Below, one piece after another: positions 30,120 to 38,728 of a DNA stretch of 40,799 bases. Below the pieces are notes generated by a model, which made no database searches, had not been told where the DNA came from, and saw nothing but the letters and a program-made list of their open reading frames with translations. Every line of letters starts with the position of its first letter. Position 1 is the stretch's first letter. Location: assembly GCF_001696715.1 (NCBI RefSeq), contig NZ_MBFM01000004.1, positions 435,620 to 476,418 on the forward strand, written 5' to 3'. This DNA comes from Thauera phenolivorans (GTDB lineage: Bacteria; Pseudomonadota; Gammaproteobacteria; Burkholderiales; Rhodocyclaceae). The position numbers and the translations under genes are program-made.

Positions 30120-30216
30120 GCAGTCGAGCGCGAACGAGCCCTGCACGCGCCGAGCGTACCACCGGCGAGCCAGACTGAATTACAGCGCAGTGCGCTGACA
30201 CGGGAGCCAAGCGATC

Positions 30217-32172
30217 ATGAACGAAGCCAGAATGAACCCGGTCGAGGAGATGCCCGACCCGAGCCGCCGCAAGTTCCTCAACACCGCCGCGCTCGCCGGT
30301 CTGGCCGGCGCCGGGCTGTCGGTGGGTCTGTCGGCCTGCAACAAGGAATCGGCACCCGCGCCTGCCGCCTCGGGCGGCGCACCCGCCGCCCCCGCCGCGG
30401 CCCATGCCGCGAGCGACATCAAGCTGCACATGGCGCCGGGCGAGCTCGACACCTATTACGGCGTGTGGTCGGGCGGCCACTCCGGCGAATGCCGTATCCT
30501 CGGCCTGCCCTCGGGACGCGAGATCAAGCGCATCCCGACCTTCAACATCGACCCGATGAGTGGCTGGGGCATCACCAACGAGTCGAAGAAGGTGATCGGC
30601 ACCCGTCCCGACGGCCAGCTCAAGTACAAGACCGGCGACACTCACCACATCCACGGCTCGTACACCGACGGCACCTACGACGGCAAGTACTTCTGGGTCA
30701 ACGACAAGATCCATGGCCGCGTCGCGCGCATCCGCGGCGACCGCTTCGAATGCGATGCGATCACCGAGATCCCGAACATCCAGGGTTTCCACGGCATCTT
30801 CTCGGACAAGCGCGACCCGGTCGATCCGGCGATCAACTACACCACCCGCGTGTTCTGCGGTAACGAGTTCCACATTCCGCAGCCGAACGACGGCCGCGAC
30901 CTCGACGATCCGACCAAGTACTACTGCCTGTTCACCTGCGTCGATGCCGAGACCATGGAAGTGCGCTGGCAGTGCAAGGTCGACGGCAACATGGACCTCG
31001 TCGCCAGCTCCTACGACGGACGCTTCGCCTGCTCCAACCAGTACAACACCGAGGGCGGCGCGCGCTACGAAGACATGATGTCGGCCGAGATGGACGCCTG
31101 CGTGTTCTTCGACATCGCCCGCATCGAGCAGGCGATCAAGGACGGCAAGTCCTTCACCGTCGGCGACTCCAACGTGCCCGTGGTCGACGGCACCAAGGCC
31201 GCCAACGCCGATCCGAAGACCGCGCTCACCGCCTACGTGCCCGTGCCGAAGAACCCGCACGGCGTCAATGCCAGCCCCGACGGCAAGTACATGATCTGTT
31301 CGGGCAAGCTGTCGCCCACCTGCACGGTGATCGAGGTGTCCAAGGTCGCCGACTTCCTCGACGGCAATCTCGACGACGTCCGCAAGTCGGTGGTCGCAGA
31401 GGTCGAAGTCGGCCTCGGCCCCCTGCACACCACCTACGACGGCCGCGGCAACGCCTTCACCACGCTCTTCCTCGACAGCCAGATCGTCAAGTGGAACATC
31501 GACGCCGCGATCAAGTTCCATGACGGCGACAAGTCGGTGCAGTACGTGGTCGACCGCATCGACGTGCATTACCAGCCGGGCCACATCAGCTCCGACATGG
31601 GCGAGACGAAGGAAGCCAGCGGCCAGTTCCTCGCGGTGGGCTGCAAGTTCTCCAAGGACCGCTTCCTGCCGGTCGGCCCGATGCACCCGGAAAACGAGCA
31701 GCTGATCGACATCCGCGGCGAGAAGATGGTGCTGCTCGCCGACCACCCGGTCCACCCCGAGCCGCACGACTTCGTCATCGTCCGCCGCGACATCATCAAG
31801 ACCTTCCAAGTGGCCGAACTCGACTGGCACCCGCTGGCGCTCAGGGACGCGAAGGAATCCGGCGTGTTCCGCGAGGGCAACAAGGTGACGGTGAAGATCG
31901 CCTCGCAGGCGCCAGCCTACAGTCTGCGCGAGTTCACCATCAAGCAGGGCGACGAGGTGACGATCATCCTCACCAACCTCGACAAGGTGGAAGACCTCAC
32001 CCACGGCTGGGCGATGCCGAAGTACGACATCAACTTCACGGTCAACCCGCAGGAGACCAAGTCGGTGACCTTCACCGCCGACAAGCCGGGCGTGTTCTGG
32101 TGCTACTGCACCCACTTCTGCCATGCGCTGCACCTCGAGATGCGCACGCGCATGATCGTCGAGCCCGCCTGA
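30217..32172 (+). CDS. nosZ: Nitrous-oxide reductase, clade I (Tat-exported)
   Basis: 651 residues. A Tat signal SRRKFL (16-21) with a hydrophobic stretch marks clade I. It reduces N2O to N2 in the periplasm. The seven CuZ histidines are visible: H143, H144 (DTHHIHG), H192 (GFHG), H348 (NPHG), H404 (PLHTT), H456 (QPGH) and H517 (EPHD). The C-terminal CuA domain supplies H596, C631, C635, H639 and M642 in CTHFCHALHLEM. Two differences from the well-studied Pseudomonas enzyme: the tryptophan that gives a backbone ligand is H633, and an extra cysteine C629 lies two residues before the CuA motif. The gene has its own FNR-type promoter and terminator. Confidence 0.98.
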   Translation: MNEARMNPVEEMPDPSRRKFLNTAALAGLAGAGLSVGLSACNKESAPAPAASGGAPAAPAAAHAASDIKLHMAPGELDTYYGVWSGGHSGECRILGLPSGREIKRIPTFNIDPMSGWGITNESKKVIGTRPDGQLKYKTGDTHHIHGSYTDGTYDGKYFWVNDKIHGRVARIRGDRFECDAITEIPNIQGFHGIFSDKRDPVDPAINYTTRVFCGNEFHIPQPNDGRDLDDPTKYYCLFTCVDAETMEVRWQCKVDGNMDLVASSYDGRFACSNQYNTEGGARYEDMMSAEMDACVFFDIARIEQAIKDGKSFTVGDSNVPVVDGTKAANADPKTALTAYVPVPKNPHGVNASPDGKYMICSGKLSPTCTVIEVSKVADFLDGNLDDVRKSVVAEVEVGLGPLHTTYDGRGNAFTTLFLDSQIVKWNIDAAIKFHDGDKSVQYVVDRIDVHYQPGHISSDMGETKEASGQFLAVGCKFSKDRFLPVGPMHPENEQLIDIRGEKMVLLADHPVHPEPHDFVIVRRDIIKTFQVAELDWHPLALRDAKESGVFREGNKVTVKIASQAPAYSLREFTIKQGDEVTIILTNLDKVEDLTHGWAMPKYDINFTVNPQETKSVTFTADKPGVFWCYCTHFCHALHLEMRTRMIVEPA

Positions 32173-32196
32173 TCCGGCGCGCCCGAGCAACACAGG

Positions 32197-32225
32197 ACAA
32201 GGGGCGAAAGCCCCTTGTTTCTTTT
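32197..32225 (+). terminator. Intrinsic terminator after nosZ
   Basis: ACAAGGGGC (32197-32205), GAAA tetraloop, GCCCCTTGT (32210-32218), then TTTCTTTT. It makes nosZ a largely monocistronic unit. Confidence 0.88.
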
Positions 32226-32261
32226 GGCACCAACGAAGTCCGCCCCCGCGTTCATCAGGAA

Positions 32262-32303
32262 TTGATGATCGGCAATTACACCTGCCGCGCCACCTCCTAG
32301 ACT
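32262..32303 (+). promoter_or_regulatory. FNR/DNR-type promoter of nosR
   Basis: TTGAT-GATC-GGCAA (32262-32275) keeps the left half-site and three bases of the right; the wider sequence is the symmetric AATTG-N8-CAATT. A weak -10, TAGACT, begins at 32298, again 29.5 nt from the box centre. Predicted start near 32310, 21 nt before the nosR ATG. Confidence 0.6.
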
Positions 32304-32330
32304 CCCGGGCATCTTCCAGCGGAGTGCATC

Positions 32331-34514
32331 ATGAAGTCCTTGTCCACCCTGCGCAGCCTCATCGCCGGGACCTTCCTCGCTGTCGCAGGCCTGCTGTCCC
32401 CCCTCCCCGCCGCGGCGCAGAGCGCCTATGAGGCCCCGCTGCCGGCCGACATCAACACCAACCCCGACCTGTGCGCCAGCCTGCCCTGCCAGGAGGTGCT
32501 GCCGGGCGCCGACAGCTTCTCGGAGCGGATGGGCAAGCCGAGCTACGTCGAAGCCTATCGCACCGACAACGGCGACAAGCAGCTGGTCGGCTACGTGTTC
32601 CTGTCCACCGACATCGTCGACATCCCGGCCTACTCCGGCAAGCCGGTGATCACCCTGATCGGCATGGACACCCAGGGCATCATCACGGGCACCAAGATCC
32701 TGCGCCACAGCGAGCCGATCCTGCTGCTTGGCATCCCCGAGAGCGTGCTGACGAAGTTCGTCAACCAGTACCTCGGCAAGTATGTCGGTGACAAGATCGA
32801 GATCGGCAAGGGGCGCGACGAGGAAGGCTACATCGGCCTCGACGCGATCACCGGCGCCACCGTCACGGTCATCGCGCAAAACCAGGTCGTGATGCGCTCG
32901 GGCGTGGCGATCGCGCGCCAGGTGGGCATCCTGAAGATCGAGCCGAAGCCGGCGATCCGCTTTTCGGCGCTGGACGAGAAGCTCGGCTGGGACCAGCTGG
33001 TCAAGGAAGGCAGCGTGCAGCGGCTCACGGTGAAGCCGGAGCAACTCGGTATGCCGCGCGACGACCAGCCCTATGTCGACATGTACTTCGGCTACCTGAA
33101 CACGCCCTCGGTCGGCAAGAGCGTGCTCGGCGACGGCGGCTACCGCAACCTGATGTCGCGCCTCGGACCCGACGACCATGCGATCTTCATCGTCTCCAAC
33201 GGCAGCGACACCTTCAAGGGCTCGGGCTTCGTGCGCGGCGGCATTTTCGACCGCGTGCAGGTGGCGCAGGACATGGACGCCTATACCTTCCGCGACCTCG
33301 ACTACCTCAACCTGTGGGGCCTGGAGGCAGCGGGCGCACCGTCCTACAAGGAATCGGCGATCTTCATCATCCGCGGACAGGGCTTCTCCGCCGCCTATCC
33401 ATGGAAGCTGGTCTTCCTCGCCAACAAGCTCGACCGCGAGACCGGTCACCGCGACTTCGTCAGCTTCGACCGCGAGTACTGGGTGCTCGACAAATACCAG
33501 GAAGCGGGCCGCCCCACGGTGGTCAAGCCGGATGCGCCCTGGGTGCGGGTGTGGAAGATGCGCGCCGTGGAGATCGGCCTGTTCACCGCGCTGCTGGTGG
33601 CGGTAGCGGTGGTCTACGCGAGCCGGGACGCGCTCACGCGACGCTCGACGCGCAAGAACAAGTGGCCTGTGAATGCCTTCAAGTACACCTTCTGGGTGAT
33701 CAGCATCGGTTTCGTCGGCTTCGGCCTGCTCGCCCAGCCCTCGATCACCCAGGTGCTCACCTGGTTCCATTCGCTGCTGTTCAAGTGGCAGTGGGAGCTC
33801 TTCCTCACCGACCCCTTCATCTTCCTGTTCTGGATCTTCATCATCCTCACCACCTTCGTGTGGGGTCGCGGCCTGTTCTGCGGCTGGATGTGCCCCTTCG
33901 GCTCGCTGTCGGAGCTGATCTACAAGGTGGCCGGCGCCATCGGCCTGAAGCGCTTCCAGTTCGCGCTGCCGATGAAGTGGCACAACCGCCTGAAGTGGAT
34001 CAAGTACGGCGTGTTCTTCGTGCTGCTCGCGGTGTCGGTGTTCTCGATGGGTCTGGCCGAGAAGCTCGCCGAGGTGGAGCCGTTCAAGACCACCTTCCTG
34101 GTCGGCATGTTCAACCGTGCCTGGCCCTACACCCTGTTCGTCGCGGTACTGCTCGGCCTGTCGATCTTCATCGAACGGCCGTTCTGCAAGTACCTGTGCC
34201 CGCTCGGTGCCTCGCTCGCGATGCCCTCGACCTTCCGCTGGTTCGGCCTCAAGCGCAAGCAGGAATGCAGCAGCTGCAAGGCCTGCGCGGTGGGCTGCGG
34301 CTCGCTCGCGATCGACGAGCACGGACGCATCGACCATCGCGAGTGCATGCACTGCCTCGACTGCATGATCCTGTACACCGACGAGCACGCCTGCCCGCCG
34401 CTGTCGCAGGAGCGCAAGCGCCGCACCAAGGCGGGCCTGCCGCTGACGCCGATCGGCAAGGACGGCTACTACATCCCGATCAAGCCGGTGCCGGCAGCCG
34501 CGCCCAGGGCCTGA
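32331..34514 (+). CDS. nosR: NosR, membrane flavo-iron-sulfur protein for N2O reduction
   Basis: 727 residues. A signal peptide (cleavage near AAAQS) leads to a periplasmic FMN-binding domain whose covalent flavin threonine is T177 in DAITGAT. After about residue 400 come membrane helices, the two CxxxCP motifs CGWMCPFG (C517, C521) and CKYLCPLG (C619, C623), and a cytoplasmic ferredoxin-like end with cysteine clusters from C646 (CSSCKACAVGC) and CMHCLDC. NosR passes quinol electrons towards NosZ and is needed for its maturation. ATG follows GGAG with 6 nt spacing. A small membrane protein gene follows after 28 nt. Confidence 0.97.
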   Translation: MKSLSTLRSLIAGTFLAVAGLLSPLPAAAQSAYEAPLPADINTNPDLCASLPCQEVLPGADSFSERMGKPSYVEAYRTDNGDKQLVGYVFLSTDIVDIPAYSGKPVITLIGMDTQGIITGTKILRHSEPILLLGIPESVLTKFVNQYLGKYVGDKIEIGKGRDEEGYIGLDAITGATVTVIAQNQVVMRSGVAIARQVGILKIEPKPAIRFSALDEKLGWDQLVKEGSVQRLTVKPEQLGMPRDDQPYVDMYFGYLNTPSVGKSVLGDGGYRNLMSRLGPDDHAIFIVSNGSDTFKGSGFVRGGIFDRVQVAQDMDAYTFRDLDYLNLWGLEAAGAPSYKESAIFIIRGQGFSAAYPWKLVFLANKLDRETGHRDFVSFDREYWVLDKYQEAGRPTVVKPDAPWVRVWKMRAVEIGLFTALLVAVAVVYASRDALTRRSTRKNKWPVNAFKYTFWVISIGFVGFGLLAQPSITQVLTWFHSLLFKWQWELFLTDPFIFLFWIFIILTTFVWGRGLFCGWMCPFGSLSELIYKVAGAIGLKRFQFALPMKWHNRLKWIKYGVFFVLLAVSVFSMGLAEKLAEVEPFKTTFLVGMFNRAWPYTLFVAVLLGLSIFIERPFCKYLCPLGASLAMPSTFRWFGLKRKQECSSCKACAVGCGSLAIDEHGRIDHRECMHCLDCMILYTDEHACPPLSQERKRRTKAGLPLTPIGKDGYYIPIKPVPAAAPRA

Positions 34515-34542
34515 GCCCCGACACTCTGACGAGGACAGAATC

Positions 34543-34968
34543 ATGATCGACCCCCGCAGCATGACCGAACCGGTGACGCCGCCCTATGCCGAAGGCGGCG
34601 CCCTGGGGCGCATCGGCGCCGAAATCTGGGACCACCTGTGGCCTTGGAGCCGAAGCGGCTTCCAGCGCCAGCGCGCGATCCAGGCGGCCGGCCTGGCGCT
34701 CGCGCTCGCCGCCACCCTCGTCTGGGTGCTGGCCGCGATGGGCGAACTCACCCCCGCCGCGATCATCGGCTGGTGGTTCGGCTGGAGCGCCTTCGAGGTC
34801 ATCGTCCGCCTCGGCTCCAAGCCCTACGTCAAGGAAGGGCCGTGGTGGGGCCAGCGCTACCGCAAGGCGAGCGTGATGGACATGGTCTGCTATGTGGGCT
34901 TCAAGAACCTGCTGATCGGCGCAACGCTGTTCATCGGCCTCAAGAGCCTCGGCCTGCTGGTGATCTGA
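34543..34968 (+). CDS. Small membrane protein of unknown function in the nos cluster
   Basis: 141 residues, not assigned to a named Nos family. Hydrophobic stretches near 46-66 and 68-88 and a third near 118-140 suggest three membrane helices; the first 40 residues (with AEIWDHLWPWSRSGFQRQRA as a landmark) are likely cytoplasmic. Between helices lies GSKPYVKEGPWWGQRYRKAS, rich in aromatic and basic residues. It starts 28 nt after nosR behind GAGGA, so it belongs to the nosR unit and could be a partner of NosR; this is inferred from position only. An ATG at 34561 is an alternative start. Confidence 0.8.
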   Translation: MIDPRSMTEPVTPPYAEGGALGRIGAEIWDHLWPWSRSGFQRQRAIQAAGLALALAATLVWVLAAMGELTPAAIIGWWFGWSAFEVIVRLGSKPYVKEGPWWGQRYRKASVMDMVCYVGFKNLLIGATLFIGLKSLGLLVI

Positions 34969-35036
34969 ACCCGCCTACCCTGCCCCGAATGAGGGCGGGA
35001 CGCGGCGGCCGACGCCGCTGACGGGCGCGCACCAGC

Positions 35037-35078
35037 TTCGCCCAGATCAAGGCAGACTGCGACATTGCGTCGCATAAT
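35037..35078 (+). promoter_or_regulatory. FNR/DNR-type promoter of the nosD operon
   Basis: TTCGC-CCAG-ATCAA (35037-35050) keeps a perfect right half-site and two bases of the left. A good -10, CATAAT, begins at 35073, 29.5 nt from the box centre, as at nosZ and nosR. Predicted start near 35085, 22 nt before the nosD ATG. Confidence 0.6.
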
Positions 35079-35106
35079 CGCCCCACGCTCAGCACCCGAC
35101 GAACCG

Positions 35107-36393
35107 ATGCCCCTGCCCTCCCGTCTCTTCCGCCTCGTCGCGGCCATGGCCCTTGCGGCCACGCTCGCCCTGCCGGCCGCCGCCGCGGTGTGGCGGGTGC
35201 AGCCGGGCGAATCGGTGCAGGCCGCGATCGACGCCGCCGCCCCCGGCGACACCGTCGAGATCGCGCGCGGCCGCTACCCCGGCCATCTGCTGGTGGCCAA
35301 GCCGCTCACCCTGCGCGGCATCGAGCGCCCGACGATCGACGGCGAGCTGAAGGAAAACACCATCAGCGTGAAGGCCGAGGACGTCACCATCGAAGGCCTC
35401 ATCGTCGCCAACTCGGGCGGCGACACCCTCTACCAGCACGCTGGCATCTATATCTACCCGGGCTCGCACCGCGCCGTGGTGCGCAACTGCGACTTTTCCT
35501 ACACGCTGTTCGGGCTGTGGATCGAGAAGGCCGACGACGTCCTCATCGAGAACAACCTGATCACCGGCAAGCGCGACTTCGACTCGCCCAAGCGCGGCAA
35601 TGGCATCCAGCTCTACAACACCCAGCGCGCACGCATCATCGGCAACAACGTCAGCTTCGTGCGCGACGCGATCTATGTGGACGTCTCGCACGACGCGATC
35701 TTCCGTGGCAACAAGCTGCACCACAGCCGCTACGGCACCCACTACATGACCTCCTACCGCAACATCTGGGAGGACAACGAGACCTGGTACAACCGCGGTG
35801 GCCTGGCGCTGATGGAGGTGCGCGACCAGATCGTGCGCAACAACCGCGCCTGGGGCAATTCCGACCATGGCATCATGCTGCGCACGATCCAGGACGCGGT
35901 GATCGAGAACAACGTGGTCGCCGGCAACCAGCGCGGATTCTTCATCTACGACGCCGAATACAACGAGATCCGCGGCAATTCGGTGATCGACAACGTGGTC
36001 GGCATTCACCTGTGGGCGGGCTCGAAGAACAACCAGGTGGAAGGCAACGACTTCATCGCCAACCGCGAGCAGATCCGCTACGTCGCCGCGCGCGACATGG
36101 TGTGGGGCGAAAAGCTCGGCAACCACTGGAGCAACTACCTCGGCTGGGACCGCAACGGCGACGGCATCGGCGACGTCCGTTACGAAGCCAACGACATGGT
36201 CGACCGCCTGTCCTGGCGCCATCCGATGATGAAGCTGCTGCTGGCCAGCCCGGCGGTGCAGACCCTGCGCCTGGTGGGCCAGCAGTTCCCGCTGCTGCGC
36301 GCGCCGAGCATCGTCGACCCCAATCCGCGGATGACGCCGCACAACCCTGAATGGAGCCAATGGCGTGGCCGATATTTCCCCCGCTCCGACTGA
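35107..36393 (+). CDS. nosD: NosD, periplasmic copper-site maturation protein
   Basis: 428 residues. A signal peptide (cleavage near PAAAA-VW) is followed by a right-handed beta-helix made of short repeats of the CASH type, seen as recurrent N-x-[IV]-x-x-N stretches such as IENNLITG, IIGNNVSF, IVRNNRAWGN and IENNVVAGN between about 90 and 330. NosD works in the periplasm with the NosFY ABC transporter to build the sulfide-bridged CuZ centre of NosZ. The start at 35107 is chosen because an earlier in-frame ATG at 35065 lies upstream of the predicted transcription start. The end overlaps nosF by 29 nt. Confidence 0.95.
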   Translation: MPLPSRLFRLVAAMALAATLALPAAAAVWRVQPGESVQAAIDAAAPGDTVEIARGRYPGHLLVAKPLTLRGIERPTIDGELKENTISVKAEDVTIEGLIVANSGGDTLYQHAGIYIYPGSHRAVVRNCDFSYTLFGLWIEKADDVLIENNLITGKRDFDSPKRGNGIQLYNTQRARIIGNNVSFVRDAIYVDVSHDAIFRGNKLHHSRYGTHYMTSYRNIWEDNETWYNRGGLALMEVRDQIVRNNRAWGNSDHGIMLRTIQDAVIENNVVAGNQRGFFIYDAEYNEIRGNSVIDNVVGIHLWAGSKNNQVEGNDFIANREQIRYVAARDMVWGEKLGNHWSNYLGWDRNGDGIGDVRYEANDMVDRLSWRHPMMKLLLASPAVQTLRLVGQQFPLLRAPSIVDPNPRMTPHNPEWSQWRGRYFPRSD

Positions 36394-37306
36394 AGCCGGC
36401 AACCCGGTGATCTTCGCCCGCGGGGTGCACAAGCACTACGGGGCGATCCACGCGGTCGATGGCGTCGACCTCGACATCCGCGCCGGCGAGCTGTTCGGCC
36501 TGATCGGCCACAACGGCGCGGGCAAGAGCACGATGTTCAAGATGATGCTCGGCCTGATCCCGCTCACCGCCGGCGAGATCCGCATCGACGGCGCCAGCGT
36601 CGTCGGCGGCGACTTCCGCGCGGTGCGGCGCAAGGTCGGCTACCTGCCCGAGAACATCGTGCTCTACGACAACCTCAACGGGCTCGAGACCCTGCAGTTC
36701 TTCGCCCGCCTGAAGGGCGTCTCGAGCGCCGACAACCCCCGCCTGCTCGAACGCGTGGGGCTCGCCCATGCGGCCAAGCGGCGCGTCCGCGAGTATTCCA
36801 AGGGCATGCGGCAGCGACTCGGTTTCGCCCAGGCGCTGCTCGGCCGGCCGCGCATCCTGTTCCTTGACGAGCCCACCACCGGCCTCGACCCGGAGGCGAT
36901 CCGCGGCTTCTACGCGATCCTGCGCGAGCTGCGCGATGAGGGCGTGACGATGGTGATCACCTCGCACATCCTCGCCGAGATCCAGGAGCGGGTGGACCGG
37001 CTGTCGATCATGGCCGCAGGCAAGGTGCAGGCGACCGGCACGGTGCAGGCGCTGCGCGAGCGCATGAACCTGCCGCTGCGCTTCGAACTGCAGCTGGCGC
37101 CGGGCGCATTCGATACCGTGCGCGCCACCCTCGCCGACCTGCCGGTGAGCGCGATCGAGGCGCGCGACGGGGGTCTCGCCCTGCGCTGCGGGCGGGAGGC
37201 CAAGATGAAGGTGCTCGCCGCACTGTCCTCGCTCGGCGATCTGGTGCGCGACCTCACGGTGCGCGAGCCCTCGCTCGAGGACGTGTTCTTCGGCTTTTCG
37301 GATTAA
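36365..37306 (+). CDS. nosF: NosF, ATPase of the NosDFY copper-site assembly transporter
   Basis: 313 residues. Walker A GHNGAGKS (48-55), signature YSKGMRQRLGFAQ and Walker B ILFLDEPTTGLD are present, and a C-terminal extension of about 90 residues follows the ATPase core as in NosF. It energises NosY. The start is a GTG at 36365, supported by GGAG 8 nt upstream; the ATG five bases before it is out of frame. Overlap with nosD implies coupled translation. Confidence 0.95.
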   Translation: MADISPAPTEAGNPVIFARGVHKHYGAIHAVDGVDLDIRAGELFGLIGHNGAGKSTMFKMMLGLIPLTAGEIRIDGASVVGGDFRAVRRKVGYLPENIVLYDNLNGLETLQFFARLKGVSSADNPRLLERVGLAHAAKRRVREYSKGMRQRLGFAQALLGRPRILFLDEPTTGLDPEAIRGFYAILRELRDEGVTMVITSHILAEIQERVDRLSIMAAGKVQATGTVQALRERMNLPLRFELQLAPGAFDTVRATLADLPVSAIEARDGGLALRCGREAKMKVLAALSSLGDLVRDLTVREPSLEDVFFGFSD

Positions 37307-37315
37307 GGGGGAAGC

Positions 37316-38131
37316 ATGGAGTTCTCGCAGATCGCCACCATCGCCGGCAAGGAATTCTGGGACCGCATCCGCAACCGCTGGGTGCTCGCGGTGGCGCTGG
37401 TGTTTACCGCGTTCGCACTGTCGATCGCGTATTTCGGCGCCGCCCAGCAGGGCACGGTCGGCTTCCGCTCGATCGAGGTCACGATCGCCAGCCTGGTCAG
37501 CCTGGTCATCTACCTGATCCCGCTGATCGCGCTGCTGCTCGGCTTCGACGCGATCGTCGGCGAGCGCGAACGCGGCTCGCTCGACCTGTTGCTGTCGATG
37601 CCGATCACCCGCGGCGAGCTGCTGCTCGGCAAGTACCTCGGCCTGGCGGGCGCGCTCGCCTTCTCCACCATCGCCGGCTTCGGCCTCGTCGGCATCGTGC
37701 TGTCGGCCCAGCTCGACCTCAACGCGCTGTTCCACTACTTCGGTTTCATGCTCAGCTCGGTGCTGCTCGGCTGCGCCTTCCTCAGCCTGGCGGTGATGCT
37801 GTCGGTGTTCGCCTCCGACCGTACCCGCGCCTCCGGCATGGCGATCGCGATGTGGTTCTTCTTCGTGCTGGTGTTCGACCTTTTGCTGCTCGGGGTGCTG
37901 GTGGTGACCGCCGGCCAGTGGGGCGGGGAGGCCCTGCCCTACATGCTCCTGCTGAACCCGGCCGACGTGTTCCGCATCCTCAACATCTTCTCGCTGGAAG
38001 ACGTCCGCACCCTGTACGGGCTGTCCACCGTGTTCCCGCCGAGCCTCGCCCGGCCCTGGCTGCTGGGCCTGGTGATGCTCGCCTGGATCGCCGCTCCGCT
38101 GGCGATCGCGAGCTGGCGCTTCCGGCGCTGA
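37316..38131 (+). CDS. nosY: NosY, ABC-2 type permease
   Basis: 271 residues with six predicted membrane helices, beginning after FWDRIRNRWV and including a conserved DAIVGERERGSLDLLLSMPI segment (landmark: ERERGSLDLLLS) after the second helix, typical of ABC-2 permeases. With NosF and NosD it forms the complex needed for the CuZ site, thought to pass a sulfur species to the periplasm. The ATG follows GGGGAA, 9 nt after nosF. Confidence 0.95.
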   Translation: MEFSQIATIAGKEFWDRIRNRWVLAVALVFTAFALSIAYFGAAQQGTVGFRSIEVTIASLVSLVIYLIPLIALLLGFDAIVGERERGSLDLLLSMPITRGELLLGKYLGLAGALAFSTIAGFGLVGIVLSAQLDLNALFHYFGFMLSSVLLGCAFLSLAVMLSVFASDRTRASGMAIAMWFFFVLVFDLLLLGVLVVTAGQWGGEALPYMLLLNPADVFRILNIFSLEDVRTLYGLSTVFPPSLARPWLLGLVMLAWIAAPLAIASWRFRR

Positions 38132-38163
38132 GCCCAACCCAACGCACCGACGGAGACCGAACC

Positions 38164-38706
38164 ATGTGCCAACATCACGGCTGCCTCAGCCGCCGCCGCT
38201 TCCTGATCGCCGCCGGCGCCGCCGGCCTGCTCGCCGCCTGTGGTAGCGGCGATGGCGGCGCCGGCGGCACGGTCGTGCCGCTCGAGATCGAGCGCGGCAC
38301 CAGCTGCGCACTCGACGGCATGCTGCTCGCCGACTACCCCGGCCCCAAGGTGCAGATGCACTACAGCGGCCTCGCCCAGCCCGACTGGTTCTGCGACACG
38401 ATCGAGATGTTCAACGTGTACCTGAACCCGGAGCAGGCCCGTCTGGTGACCGCGATCTACGTGCAGGACATGGCCAGGGCCGACTGGAACCACCCGGAGG
38501 GCAACTGGATCGACGCGCGCAGCGCGTGGTACGTGTTCGGCTCGAAGCGGCTTGGCGCGATGGGACCGACCGCCGCCTCCTTCGCCGCCGAGGCCGACGC
38601 CCGCGCCTTCGCCGCCGAGCACGGCGGCCAGGTGCTCCGCTTCGACGAGGTCAAGTCCGACATGGTCATCCTCGACGGTGGCGCGCTGCACGACCAATCG
38701 ATGTGA
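38164..38706 (+). CDS. nosL: NosL copper chaperone lipoprotein
   Basis: 180 residues. The lipobox LAAC ends at C26 and the copper-binding region is CALDGMLLADYPGPK (C48, M53), the classical NosL motif. It delivers Cu(I) to the NosDFY/NosZ assembly in the periplasm. The signal region also contains LSRRRFL, a twin-arginine motif, and begins with the Cys/His-rich MCQHHGC, which is unusual; export of a folded or metal-loaded lipoprotein by Tat is a possibility. It follows nosY after 32 nt. Confidence 0.94.
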   Translation: MCQHHGCLSRRRFLIAAGAAGLLAACGSGDGGAGGTVVPLEIERGTSCALDGMLLADYPGPKVQMHYSGLAQPDWFCDTIEMFNVYLNPEQARLVTAIYVQDMARADWNHPEGNWIDARSAWYVFGSKRLGAMGPTAASFAAEADARAFAAEHGGQVLRFDEVKSDMVILDGGALHDQSM

Positions 38707-38728
38707 GCGACCAGCCCCGGAGAATGCG

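Noticed and set aside
35002-35018. Hairpin GCGGCG/CGCCGC between the nosR-linked gene and nosD as a terminator.
   Set aside because: Only 6 bp and no T-tract; could arise by chance at this GC content.
35065-35106. Earlier in-frame ATG for nosD at 35065.
   Set aside because: It lies upstream of the predicted transcription start and would place 14 extra charged residues before a normal signal peptide.
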